From: J095 sp964407935 | GTDB taxonomy: Bacteria > Chloroflexota > Anaerolineae > 4572-78 > J111 | Reading direction: 5' to 3' | Assembly (NCBI GenBank): GCA_964407935.1 | Contig: CAYOXS010000157.1 | Location: 1-12,828 of the forward strand | DNA: 12,828 nt | Part shown: positions 5,927 to 12,828 of the stretch, one piece after another | Layout of the letters: every line of letters begins with the position of its first letter | How positions within the stretch are numbered: the stretch's first letter is position 1 | Notes under the pieces: model-generated | Told to the model about the DNA's origin: nothing | Seen by the model: only the letters and a program-made list of their open reading frames with translations | Databases searched by the model: none | Translations under genes and position numbers: made by a program

Positions 5927-7089
5927 TGAAAGCACTCAACATCGGCCTGATCGGCTACGGCGGAATTGGCCGCGTTCACGCGATGGCCTACCGCAATATC
6001 CCCTTCCACTACGGCCTGCCCGCCGGCACGGTCAATCTGGTTGGCGTGGCCACTAGCCGGGCCGAAACAGCTCGGCGCGCCGCGCAGGAGATTGGCTGCG
6101 ACTACTGGACCGCCGACTATCACGAGCTGCTGGCCCGCAACGACATCGATGTTGTTGATATTTGCGTGCCCAACCACAAACACGAAGAAATTATTGTGGC
6201 GGCGGCGCAGGCGGGCAAGCACATTTACTGCGAAAAACCGCTGGCCATGTCCGTGGCCGAGGGGCGGCGCATTGTGGCCGCGGTGGCCAAAACGGGCGTT
6301 AAAACCCAGCTCACCTTCAATTTCCGTTTTTTTCCGGCCATTACCCGGGCCAAACAGTTGCTCGACGCCGGTTTTGTGGGGCGAGTCTTTTCGTTCCGGG
6401 GGCGCTATTTCCGCTCCAGTTACATCGACCCCGACAAACCGCTTTCGTGGCGGCTGAGCAAAGAGATTTCCGGCGGCGGCGCGCTGTTTGATCTTGGCTC
6501 GCACATTCTGGACACGTTGTATTTTTTACTCGGCGATTTTGGCAGCGTGCAGGCGTCGCTGGAAACGCTCATCAAAGAACGGCCGGTGGCGGCCGGCGCG
6601 GCGGAAAAAGGGCCGGTCGATGTAGATGATCTGGCGTTGCTGCAACTGCGCATGGCCAGCGGCGCGCTGGGGCAGGTGGAAATTTCGCGGCTGGGCACCG
6701 GCGTGGCCAACGACATGCAGTTTGAAATTTACGGCGACAAAGGAGCCATCCGCTTTCGCTCCGAAGACCCGAGCTGGCTGGAAGTGTACGATACCCGCGA
6801 CCCCGACCAGCCGCTGGGCGGCATGCGCGGTTTTCGCAAGCTGGAAACGGTGCAGCGGCACGCCGGAGCCAAATCGCCGGATTGGTCGATGCCGCCCGGT
6901 TTTGTGCGCAGCCACGCCGAATGCCAGTACCAGTTTTTAAAAGCCGTGGCCGAGGATGCGGCGCCATCGCCCACCCTGACCGAAGGCTTAAAAGTGCAAG
7001 AAATCATGGAAGCCGCTGAAATCTCAGCAAAAATGGGGCGCTGGGTGGCGGTCACCGACCTGTCAACCCCGGAGGAGGCGATTGAATGA
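5926..7089 (+). CDS. Gfo/Idh/MocA-family NAD(P)-dependent oxidoreductase
   Basis: 387 residues, typical for the family. The N-terminal Rossmann domain (1-125) has GYGGIG at 10-15 and the EKP motif at 103-105 (IYCEKPLAMS), whose lysine contributes to substrate binding and catalysis. The C-terminal alpha/beta domain has the SGGGALFDLGSH segment with D189 and H193, the usual catalytic His region, and D196 one turn later. Members oxidise or reduce hydroxyls of sugars, inositols, sugar acids and keto-glycosides. The start overlaps the epimerase-like stop (TAATG) with AAGGAT upstream, so the two are translationally coupled and probably act in sequence. A 229-bp intergenic region follows before the transporter. 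Substrate cannot be set from sequence; a 3-keto- or 2-keto-sugar intermediate made by the other oxidoreductases is plausible (inference). Confidence 0.93.
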   Translation: MKALNIGLIGYGGIGRVHAMAYRNIPFHYGLPAGTVNLVGVATSRAETARRAAQEIGCDYWTADYHELLARNDIDVVDICVPNHKHEEIIVAAAQAGKHIYCEKPLAMSVAEGRRIVAAVAKTGVKTQLTFNFRFFPAITRAKQLLDAGFVGRVFSFRGRYFRSSYIDPDKPLSWRLSKEISGGGALFDLGSHILDTLYFLLGDFGSVQASLETLIKERPVAAGAAEKGPVDVDDLALLQLRMASGALGQVEISRLGTGVANDMQFEIYGDKGAIRFRSEDPSWLEVYDTRDPDQPLGGMRGFRKLETVQRHAGAKSPDWSMPPGFVRSHAECQYQFLKAVAEDAAPSPTLTEGLKVQEIMEAAEISAKMGRWVAVTDLSTPEEAIE

Positions 7090-7318
7090 AATAATGCCGG
7101 AGCGCAAACAACGAAAAAAGAGTGAGGAGATACCGGGACTTTGGCGAGCACACGGTATCCCCCCCAGAGCAGCGTAACCCAATGAGCCGGCAGGACGTTA
7201 TGTTTAACGATGCCGCGCCTGAGTACGCCCGTTTCAATTATACAAACAGTCACAATTAGCGCAAACGTTTTGTCTATAGTGAGCAGATGCACACTTAGCC
7301 ATAGAAGGAGAAGAAACA
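7090..7318 (+). promoter_or_regulatory. Leader of the ABC transporter: hairpin, possible promoter and operator
   Basis: No convincing gene lies in this 229-bp gap. GATACCG (7129-7135) and CGGTATC (7153-7159) form a 7-bp stem with a 17-nt loop and no T-run after it. A -10-like TATAGT sits at 7275-7280 without a clear -35. AAACGTTT (7263-7270) is a small palindrome resembling the core of LacI-type operators. GTTTCAATTATACA (7231-7244) matches the putative SorC operator at 9 of 14 positions. AAGGAG at 7305-7310 is a strong Shine-Dalgarno site eight bases before the binding-protein ATG. A transporter promoter inducible by the same sugar signal is plausible but not shown. Confidence 0.45.
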
Positions 7319-10104
7319 ATGCGGTTTCAAAGATTAGTTACTGTCAGCGGCATTATTGCCGCGTTGGTTTATCTGTTAGCCGCCTGCGGCGGCGCGGCCA
7401 CGCCCGCGCCTGAGGCAGCCCCCGCCCAACAGGAACAGGCCGCCCCTCAAGCCGAAGCCCAGCAGCCCGCGGCCGAAACCCAACCCGAGGCCGCGCCGGC
7501 CAAAGGCAAACTGGAGGTTTTCTCGTGGTGGACATCCGGCGGTGAAGCCGCCGCGCTCGACGCGCTGTTTACAACCTACAGCGCCGCCAATCCCAATGTC
7601 GAAATTATCAACGCTACCATCGCCGGCGGCGGCGGCTCGGCGGCCCGGGCGGTACTGCAAACCCGGCTGGCCGGCGGCGACCCGCCCGACACCTGGCAGG
7701 TTCACCCTGGCTTTGAGCTGCTGGGCCAGTATGTTGAGCCGGAATTTGTCGCGCCCGTCACCGATATTTACGAAGAACAAGGCTGGTTTGATGTAGTGCC
7801 CACAGCTCTGACCGACATAATGAGCAAAGACGGCGAGGTGTACCAGGTGACGGTGGGCGTGCATCGCGGCAACGGTTTGTGGTACAACAAAAAACTGCTC
7901 GATGACAACGGCATCACCATCGGTGATACGCTGAGCGTGGATGAGTTCTTTGCCGCCGCCGAAACGCTGAAAGCGGCCGGCGTGACCCCGCTGTGCGTGG
8001 GCGACTCCGGTATCTGGGCCAACGCCGAACTCTTTGAAAACACGCTGTTGGGCGTCATCGGCCCGGAAAAGTACCGCGGCCTGTGGAACGGCTCCGTTTC
8101 GTTCGACAGCCCGGAAGTCAAAGAAGCGATGGACGTGTACGGCCGCATGCTCGATTACGTCAACGACGACCACTCCGCGCTGTCGTGGGATCAGGCGGTC
8201 AAAGCGCTCATCGAAGGGCGTTGCGCCTTCAACTCGATGGGCGACTGGGCCTACGGCGAGTTTGTCAACGCCAAGCTGAAAGATAACGTCGATTTTGGCT
8301 GGGTGAGCCATCCCGGCACCGCTGGCAGCTTTATGATTGTGGCCGACGGCTTTGTGCTGGGTAACGGTGCGCCGCACGAACTGGCCACCAAAAACTGGCT
8401 GCGCAGCGTGGGCAGCAAAGAAGCGCAGGAAGCGTTCAACCCGCTGAAAGGTTCCATCTGCGCCCGCACCGACTGTGACCGGGCCAAGTTTGGCCCGTAC
8501 CACAACTGGTCGATGGACTCGTTCAGCAAGGATGCGCTGGTNNNNNNNNNNNNNNNNNNNNNNNNNNNNNNNNNNNNNNNNNNNNNNNNNNNNNNNNNNN
8601 NNNNNNNNNNNNNNNNNNNNNNNNNNNNNNNNNNNNNNNNNAGTTTGGCCCGTACCACAACTGGTCGATGGACTCGTTCAGCAAGGATGCGCTGGTGCCG
8701 ACGGTGGTTCACGGCTCGGCGGCTCCGGCCAGCTTCCAGCAATCACTCAACGACGCTGTCACCGCCTTTGTGGTTGACAAAAATGTAGATGCCTTTGCCT
8801 CGACCCTGACGCAAGCGGCGTCCCAGGAAGAAGCGATGCAGGGCGGCGCGCCGGCCGAAGAGATGGCCGAGTCTGCCCCGGCCACAGCGGCCAACCTGAC
8901 CCCCGACGGCGCGGCCGACACGGCGCTGGAGGTTTTCTCGTGGTGGACATCCGGCGGTGAAGCCGCCGCGCTCGACGCGTTGTTTACAACCTACAGCGCC
9001 GCCAACCCCGACTCGGAGATTGTCAACGCTACCATCGCCGGCGGCGGCGGCTCGGCGGCCCGGGCGGTACTGCAAACCCGGCTGGCCGGCGGCGACCCGC
9101 CCGACACCTGGCAGGTTCACCCTGGCTTTGAGCTGCTGGGCCAGTATGTTGAGCCGGAATTTGTCGCGCCCGTCACCGATATTTACGAAGAACAAGGCTG
9201 GTTTGATGTAGTGCCCACAGCTCTGACCGACATAATGAGCAAAGACGGCGAGGTGTACCAGGTGACGGTGGGCGTGCATCGCGGCAACGGTTTGTGGTAC
9301 AACAAAAAACTGCTCGATGACAACGGCATCACCATCGGTGATACGCTGAGCGTGGATGAGTTCTTTGCCGCCGCCGAAACGCTGAAAGCGGCCGGCGTGA
9401 CCCCGCTGTGCGTGGGCGACTCCGGTATCTGGGCCAACGCCGAACTCTTTGAAAACACGCTGTTGGGCGTCATCGGCCCGGAAAAGTACCGCGGCCTGTG
9501 GAACGGCTCCGTTTCGTTCGACAGCCCGGAAGTCAAAGAAGCGATGGACGTGTACGGCCGCATGCTCGATTACGTCAACGACGACCACTCCGCGCTGTCG
9601 TGGGATCAGGCGGTCAAAGCGCTCATCGAAGGGCGTTGCGCCTTCAACTCGATGGGCGACTGGGCCTACGGCGAGTTTGTCAACGCCAAGCTGAAAGATA
9701 ACGTCGATTTTGGCTGGGTGAGCCATCCCGGCACCGCTGGCAGCTTTATGATTGTGGCCGACGGCTTTGTGCTGGGTAACGGTGCGCCGCACGAACTGGC
9801 CACCAAAAACTGGCTGCGCAGCGTGGGCAGCAAAGAAGCGCAGGAAGCGTTCAACCCGCTGAAAGGTTCCATCTGCGCCCGCACCGACTGTGACCGGGCC
9901 AAGTTTGGCCCGTACCACAACTGGTCGATGGACTCGTTCAGCAAGGATGCGCTGGTACCGACGGTGGTTCACGGTTCGGCGGCTCCGGCCGATTTCCAGC
10001 AAACGCTCAACGATGCCGTCACCGCCTTTGTGGTTGACAAAAATGTAGATGCCTTTGCCAACGCCCTGGCGCAGGGCGCGTCGATGTCTGGCTTTGCGCA
10101 GTAG
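7319..10104 (+). CDS. ABC sugar-binding lipoprotein with two tandem glucose/mannose-type domains
   Basis: If the false gap is removed (bases 7319-8541 joined to 8697-10104), one open frame of 877 codons results, 876 residues plus TAG. Residues 1-23 are a lipoprotein signal (lipobox LAAC, lipidated C23). Residues 24-63 are a Pro/Ala/Gln/Glu-rich tether. Domain 1 starts at L65 (LEVFSWWTSGGEAAALDALF) and domain 2 at L485, a period of 420 residues. A 40-residue Ala/Glu-rich linker (about 445-484) joins them. Both are group-1 solute-binding domains closest to glucose/mannose binders such as the Thermus glucose-binding protein: FSWW, WQVHPGFELLG, VHRGNGLWYN, LSWDQAV, FNSMGDWAYGEF, KGSICARTDCD and VVHGSAAP. 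The protein would sit on the outer membrane face and feed sugar to the downstream permeases. One-domain proteins of about 420 residues are the rule, so the fusion is unusual. As written, translation frameshifts across the Ns; that is an assembly effect. Family certain; the single-chain reading is probable. Confidence 0.8.
7511..8541 (+). repeat. Internal gene repeat, copy 1
   Basis: This is the DNA encoding binding domain 1. It aligns without indels to 8926-9956. Bases 7511-7564 (54 nt) are identical, then a short patch differs (7565, then scattered changes at 7591-7607), and 7608-8541 (934 nt) appears identical by eye, third codon positions included. Identity ends at the base after 8541 (G versus A in the other copy). 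Such silent-site identity means very recent duplication, gene conversion or assembly collapse. Confidence 0.9.
8542..8641. other. False assembly gap: 100 N between contigs overlapping by 55 bp
   Basis: The 55 bases before the Ns (8487-8541) are repeated exactly after them (8642-8696). Neighbouring contigs from a de Bruijn assembler run at k=55 share exactly this overlap, so the Ns were probably inserted between sequences that directly join. Removing the Ns and one overlap copy (155 nt) restores a single reading frame through both binding domains, independent support for this reading. Confidence 0.9.
8926..9956 (+). repeat. Internal gene repeat, copy 2
   Basis: Second copy of the binding-domain DNA, offset by 1415 nt as written, or 1260 nt (420 codons) after removal of the false gap. 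9023-9956 matches 7608-8541 by eye without a difference. At 9006-9022 it encodes NPDSEIV where copy 1 encodes NPNVEII. Downstream of 9956 similarity to the end of domain 1 (8697 onward) continues but with several substitutions. Confidence 0.9.
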
Positions 10105-10142
10105 TTTGCAACTTTAGTAGAAGTGAAATAATTTTTGCCCCA

Positions 10143-10170
10143 CCCCCTCCCCCACAAACGGGGGAGGGGG
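10143..10170 (+). other. Intercistronic hairpin between binding protein and permease
   Basis: CCCCCTCCCCC (10143-10153) and GGGGGAGGGGG (10160-10170) form a perfect 11-bp stem with loop ACAAAC. It is followed by AAAACAAAAC, not a T-run, so a simple terminator is unlikely. Hairpins at this place often protect the upstream transcript end and keep binding-protein mRNA more abundant than permease mRNA (known for other importer operons; inferred here). Confidence 0.75.
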
Positions 10171-10194
10171 AAAACAAAACGGGACGGTGTACCA

Positions 10195-11256
10195 ATGTCA
10201 GCTATGCCCCAGGAAAAACAAACTGTAATGATCGAACGCTCCACAACGATTCCTTCCAATCCTAAAAAACGATTTGTGCTCAACGAGCGCGTTCAGTCAT
10301 TTCTGCTTTTATTGCCCTCATTTATAGTGATCGCCATCTTTGTTTACTTTTTCATCAGTTCCACCTTTTACGTCTCGTTTTCCAACTGGCGCACCTTAAA
10401 ACGAGATATGACCTTGCGGGAGCCGGTGTATCAAACCTACGTTGAGATGTTTTCGATGCCGCGTTTTCAGGCCGACATTCGCAACACCATTGTCTTTACC
10501 GTCGTCTTTATGACATTTGCTCTTCTGCTGGGGCTAACGCTGGCCATCCTGCTGGACCGCGAAATTTTCGCTTCGCCGGTGTTCAGAAATATGTTCCTCT
10601 TTCCCTACGCGCTCTCGTTTGTGGTTACCGGCGTGGCCTGGCGCTGGATTTTTAACCCCGAAACCGGCATCAACCTCTTTTTCGACATTTTTGGCGTCAA
10701 CAGCCTGCTTACTCAACTGGGCATGCAGCCGCTCAAACCGGGCTGGGCCACCGACCCGAACGTGGTGTTGCAGCTCAACGGTCTGCTGGCGGCCATCTGG
10801 CCCGGCGCTCAAGATTTGCAGGTAAAATGGGGCGTGCCGCTGGCCCTGATTCCGGTGGCGATTGCCGCCACCTGGCAGTTATCCGGCTTTGTGATGGCCA
10901 TGTATCTGGGCGGCATGGCCACCATTTCCAACGACATCCGCGAAGCCGCCCGCATTGACGGCGCATCGGAGTGGCAAATTTACCGCCGGGTGATCATCCC
11001 CATTCTCAAGCCGGTCACCATCAGCGTGGCCGTGATTTTGCTGCACGTATCGCTCAAAATATTTGATCTGGTCTTTACGATGTCCGGCGTTGGCCCCGGC
11101 TTTGCCACCGACGTGCCGGCCATCTTTGTGTTTGAAATGATGTTCAAAGCTACCCGCTACAATTTGGGGGCCGCCGCCTCCATTGTGATGCTGGTGTTTG
11201 TGGCGCTGGTCATTATTCCCTACCTGGCCAGCACCCTCAGAGGGGAGGAAAAATAA
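10195..11256 (+). CDS. ABC sugar transporter permease, MalF/UgpA type
   Basis: 353 residues from the ATG at 10195. The frame is open further upstream through the hairpin, but the extra residues are basic and low-complexity and are not expected. The Shine-Dalgarno is weak (GGGACGG). Six membrane segments are visible at about 35-59, 97-121, 131-152, 213-240, 275-295 and 325-345. The EAA loop, where the ATPase docks, is EAARIDGASEWQIYRRVIIP from residue 250. The roughly 55-residue loop between segments 3 and 4 (NLFFDIFGVNSLLTQ to QDLQVKW) is longer than in minimal permeases and is typical of glucose/mannose-type CUT1 permeases. It forms a heterodimer with the next gene product, whose start overlaps its stop (TAATG). 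No ATP-binding subunit is encoded nearby, so a shared MsmX/UgpC-like ATPase is likely used. Confidence 0.94.
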   Translation: MSAMPQEKQTVMIERSTTIPSNPKKRFVLNERVQSFLLLLPSFIVIAIFVYFFISSTFYVSFSNWRTLKRDMTLREPVYQTYVEMFSMPRFQADIRNTIVFTVVFMTFALLLGLTLAILLDREIFASPVFRNMFLFPYALSFVVTGVAWRWIFNPETGINLFFDIFGVNSLLTQLGMQPLKPGWATDPNVVLQLNGLLAAIWPGAQDLQVKWGVPLALIPVAIAATWQLSGFVMAMYLGGMATISNDIREAARIDGASEWQIYRRVIIPILKPVTISVAVILLHVSLKIFDLVFTMSGVGPGFATDVPAIFVFEMMFKATRYNLGAAASIVMLVFVALVIIPYLASTLRGEEK

Positions 11257-12119
11257 TGACCACAATTTTCCACAAAGTCAGAAACCCCAACTGGTCTCTG
11301 CCCCGCAACCGCGGCGAATGGATCATCTGGATTATTCTCGCGCTGATGTTTCTGTTTTATTTAATGCCCGTGTACGTGATGGTTGTTAACGGCCTCAAAG
11401 AAGCCGCCGGTGTCAGCCTGTCTACAATGTGGAATCCGCCGACCAGCTTCAACGGCGGCGGCTTTGTCGAAGCTTGGCAGCGGCTCAGCCCCAATATGTA
11501 CAACAGTCTGCTGATGGTTGTGCCGGCTACCATTATCTCGTCGCTGATTGGGGCCATCAACGGCTATCTGCTGGCCAAATGGAAATTTCGCGGCTCGGAC
11601 CTGCTGTTCACCCTGATGCTGTTTGGCTTTTTCATTCCCTACCAGGCCATTCTCATCCCGCTGGTGCAGTTTTTGCAGCTCATCAAAGTCTATGGCACGA
11701 TTCCCGGGCTGATCATGGTGCATGTGATTTACGGCCTGCCGATCACCACCCTCATTTTTCGCAACTATTTTGTCGGCGTACCCACCGAGCTGGTCGAAGC
11801 CGCCCGCGTCGATGGGGCCGGCGTGATCAAAACCTTCACCAACATTATGCTGCCGTTGTCGATCCCGGCCTTTGTGGTGGTGGGTATTTTTCAGTTCACC
11901 AATATCTGGAACGACTTTCTCTTTGGCGTAACCGTTGTCCCCAACCCGGCCGCACAGCCGGTGACCATCGCCCTCAACAACCTGTCCGGCTCTTTTTCCG
12001 TGGACTGGAATGTGGTGATGGCCGGCGCGGTGGTGGCCGCCCTGCCCACCGCCATGATCTACATTCTGCTGGGGCGCTACTTCATTCGCGGGCTGCTGGC
12101 CGGCTCGGTTAAAGGATAA
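11256..12119 (+). CDS. ABC sugar transporter permease, MalG/UgpE type
   Basis: 287 residues, normal for the family. The start is fixed by the strong GGGAGGA site and the TAATG overlap with the first permease. Six membrane segments are visible: about 22-46, 84-107, 115-143, 150-172, 203-227 and 250-275. The EAA loop EAARVDGAGVIKTFTNIMLP begins at residue 181. The fragment NGLKEAAGVSLSTMWNPP after segment 1 is typical of CUT1 second permeases. It forms the inner-membrane channel with the upstream permease and receives substrate from the tandem-domain lipoprotein. The GMC oxidoreductase gene begins 4 nt after its stop, so that enzyme is almost certainly part of the same operon. Confidence 0.95.
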   Translation: MTTIFHKVRNPNWSLPRNRGEWIIWIILALMFLFYLMPVYVMVVNGLKEAAGVSLSTMWNPPTSFNGGGFVEAWQRLSPNMYNSLLMVVPATIISSLIGAINGYLLAKWKFRGSDLLFTLMLFGFFIPYQAILIPLVQFLQLIKVYGTIPGLIMVHVIYGLPITTLIFRNYFVGVPTELVEAARVDGAGVIKTFTNIMLPLSIPAFVVVGIFQFTNIWNDFLFGVTVVPNPAAQPVTIALNNLSGSFSVDWNVVMAGAVVAALPTAMIYILLGRYFIRGLLAGSVKG

Positions 12120-12123
12120 CTCG

Positions 12124-12828
12124 ATGCAATCCCACTACGATATCGTGATTATTGGCAGCGGCATGGGCGGCGGCACGCTGGCCTACGCCCTGCGAAACAG
12201 CGGCGCTCGTATTTTGCTGGTGGAGCGCGGCGATTACCTGCCGCAGGAACCGGAAAACTGGAGTCCCGAAGCCGTGTTTGACTGGGAGCGGTACAAACCC
12301 GCCGAACTGTGGCACGACCAGCGCCGCGGCCAACCATTTAAACCGGGCGTCCATTATTTTGTCGGCGGCAACACCAAAGTGTTTGGCGCGGCCTTTCCCC
12401 GCCTGCGCCGCGAGGATTTTGCGCCGCTGGAGCACGAAGGCGGCACTTCGCCGGGCTGGCCCATCACCTACGATGAATTGGAACCGTATTATCTGGAGGC
12501 CGAAAAAATATACCGCGTCCACGGCTTGGGCGGGCAGGACCCCACCGAGCCGCCGCGCTCCGCGCCCTACCCCTTCCCGGCTGTGCCCCACGAACCGTAC
12601 ATCGCCGCGCTGGCCGAAAAGCTGACCACGCATGGCTTGCATCCCTTTTTGTACCCAATGGGCATCGATCTGCGCCCCGACGGTACCTGCATCCGCTGCA
12701 AAACCTGCGATGGCTTCCCCTGCCAGGTGCTGGCCAAAAGCGACGCCGATGTCTGCTGCGTGCGGCCGGCGCTGCAAAGCCCAAACGTCACCTTGTGGAC
12801 CAACACGTATGCCACCCGCCTGCTCACC
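12124..12828 (+). CDS. GMC-family FAD-dependent oxidoreductase, N-terminal part (cut by window edge)
   Basis: 235 codons run to the window edge without a stop; GMC enzymes usually have 500-600 residues, so under half is present. The ATG at 12124 has AAGGA seven bases upstream. YDIVIIGSGMGGGTLAYAL (5-23) is the FAD-binding Rossmann motif (G11, G13, G16), and E34 in LLVERG binds the FAD ribose. HYFVGGNTKVFGAAFPRLRR (77-96) followed by EDF, and GWPITYDELEPYY (111-123), are GMC signatures. A Cys cluster C189-x2-C192-x2-C195-x4-C200 plus C211/C212 (RCKTCDGFPC) follows; related bacterial GMC enzymes have a similar Cys-rich stretch. The catalytic His/Asn lie in the missing C-terminus. Such enzymes oxidise sugars or glycosides at C2 or C3, or other alcohols. 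Position after the importer genes suggests it oxidises the imported substrate. Confidence 0.9.
   Translation, partial: MQSHYDIVIIGSGMGGGTLAYALRNSGARILLVERGDYLPQEPENWSPEAVFDWERYKPAELWHDQRRGQPFKPGVHYFVGGNTKVFGAAFPRLRREDFAPLEHEGGTSPGWPITYDELEPYYLEAEKIYRVHGLGGQDPTEPPRSAPYPFPAVPHEPYIAALAEKLTTHGLHPFLYPMGIDLRPDGTCIRCKTCDGFPCQVLAKSDADVCCVRPALQSPNVTLWTNTYATRLLT

Noticed and set aside
7094..7177. Small 27-codon open frame beginning ATGCCGGAGCGC
   Set aside because: No ribosome-binding site, no recognisable product and it runs through the hairpin; judged chance.
7319..8788. Reading the first binding protein straight through the 100 Ns to a stop at 8788
   Set aside because: After the Ns this frame is shifted and its translation is nonsense (SLARTTTGRW...). 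The 55-nt overlap shows the true continuation is in another frame.
7511..9956. Mobile element explanation for the long duplication
   Set aside because: The repeated DNA is binding-domain coding sequence in frame, with no transposase, terminal inverted repeats or target-site duplication seen.
8743..10002. 419-codon minus-strand open frame across binding domain 2, with a similar one at 7376-8503
   Set aside because: Both are antisense shadows of GC-rich coding DNA; they recur because the domain DNA is duplicated and show no recognisable protein family.
8668..10104. A separate second binding-protein gene starting at the internal ATG 8668
   Set aside because: That ATG encodes a Met inside the conserved end of domain 1 (NWSMDSFSKDALV); there is no ribosome site or signal peptide, so it is not a real start.
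1..12828. tRNA or rRNA genes, phage or toxin-antitoxin modules
   Set aside because: No such signature was noticed on either strand; almost all sequence is explained by metabolic, transport and regulatory genes.

Overview
The window reads as a piece of a metagenome-assembled or draft bacterial genome. The DNA is GC-rich (impression, not computed) and densely coding, with overlapping start/stop junctions and two 100-N scaffold gaps. The gene set fits a Chloroflexota-like heterotroph: a lipoprotein sugar-binding protein with a Pro/Ala/Gln/Glu-rich linker, a MetV-type methylene-THF reductase beside a stand-alone corrinoid protein, and a SorC-type regulator. That taxonomic guess is inference; the window has no rRNA or other marker gene.

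Left block (1-1925, minus strand): a C1 operon. A B12-binding corrinoid protein (1290-1925) is followed 36 bp later by a large protein, cut by the window edge, that fuses a Cys-rich MetV-like domain to a MetF-like methylene-THF reductase (1-1253). Together they could carry a methyl group between a corrinoid and tetrahydrofolate. A divergently transcribed AraC-family regulator (2108-2947) sits across a palindrome-rich intergenic region and ends at a strong intrinsic terminator (2977-3029).

Right block (3062-12828, plus strand): a carbohydrate uptake and oxidation cluster. A consensus-like promoter with two related operator-like sites precedes a SorC-family regulator. It is followed by a zinc-dependent dehydrogenase, a divergent ribulose-phosphate-3-epimerase-fold protein broken by a gap, and a Gfo/Idh/MocA oxidoreductase. 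Next come a glucose/mannose-type ABC importer (binding lipoprotein and two permeases, no ATPase in view) and the start of a GMC flavin oxidoreductase. Three oxidoreductases, one epimerase-like protein and one importer under a sugar-sensing regulator suggest import of a sugar or glycoside followed by oxidation, isomerisation and reduction. The substrate cannot be read from the sequence.

The most unusual object is the binding protein. The gap at 8542-8641 is flanked by an exact 55-nt duplication, the sign of two assembly contigs that overlap by k=55 and were padded with Ns. Collapsing the overlap gives one uninterrupted 876-residue lipoprotein with two nearly identical solute-binding domains in tandem. 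The repeat makes a loop in an assembly graph, so the true number of domains (two or more) is not fixed by this sequence.
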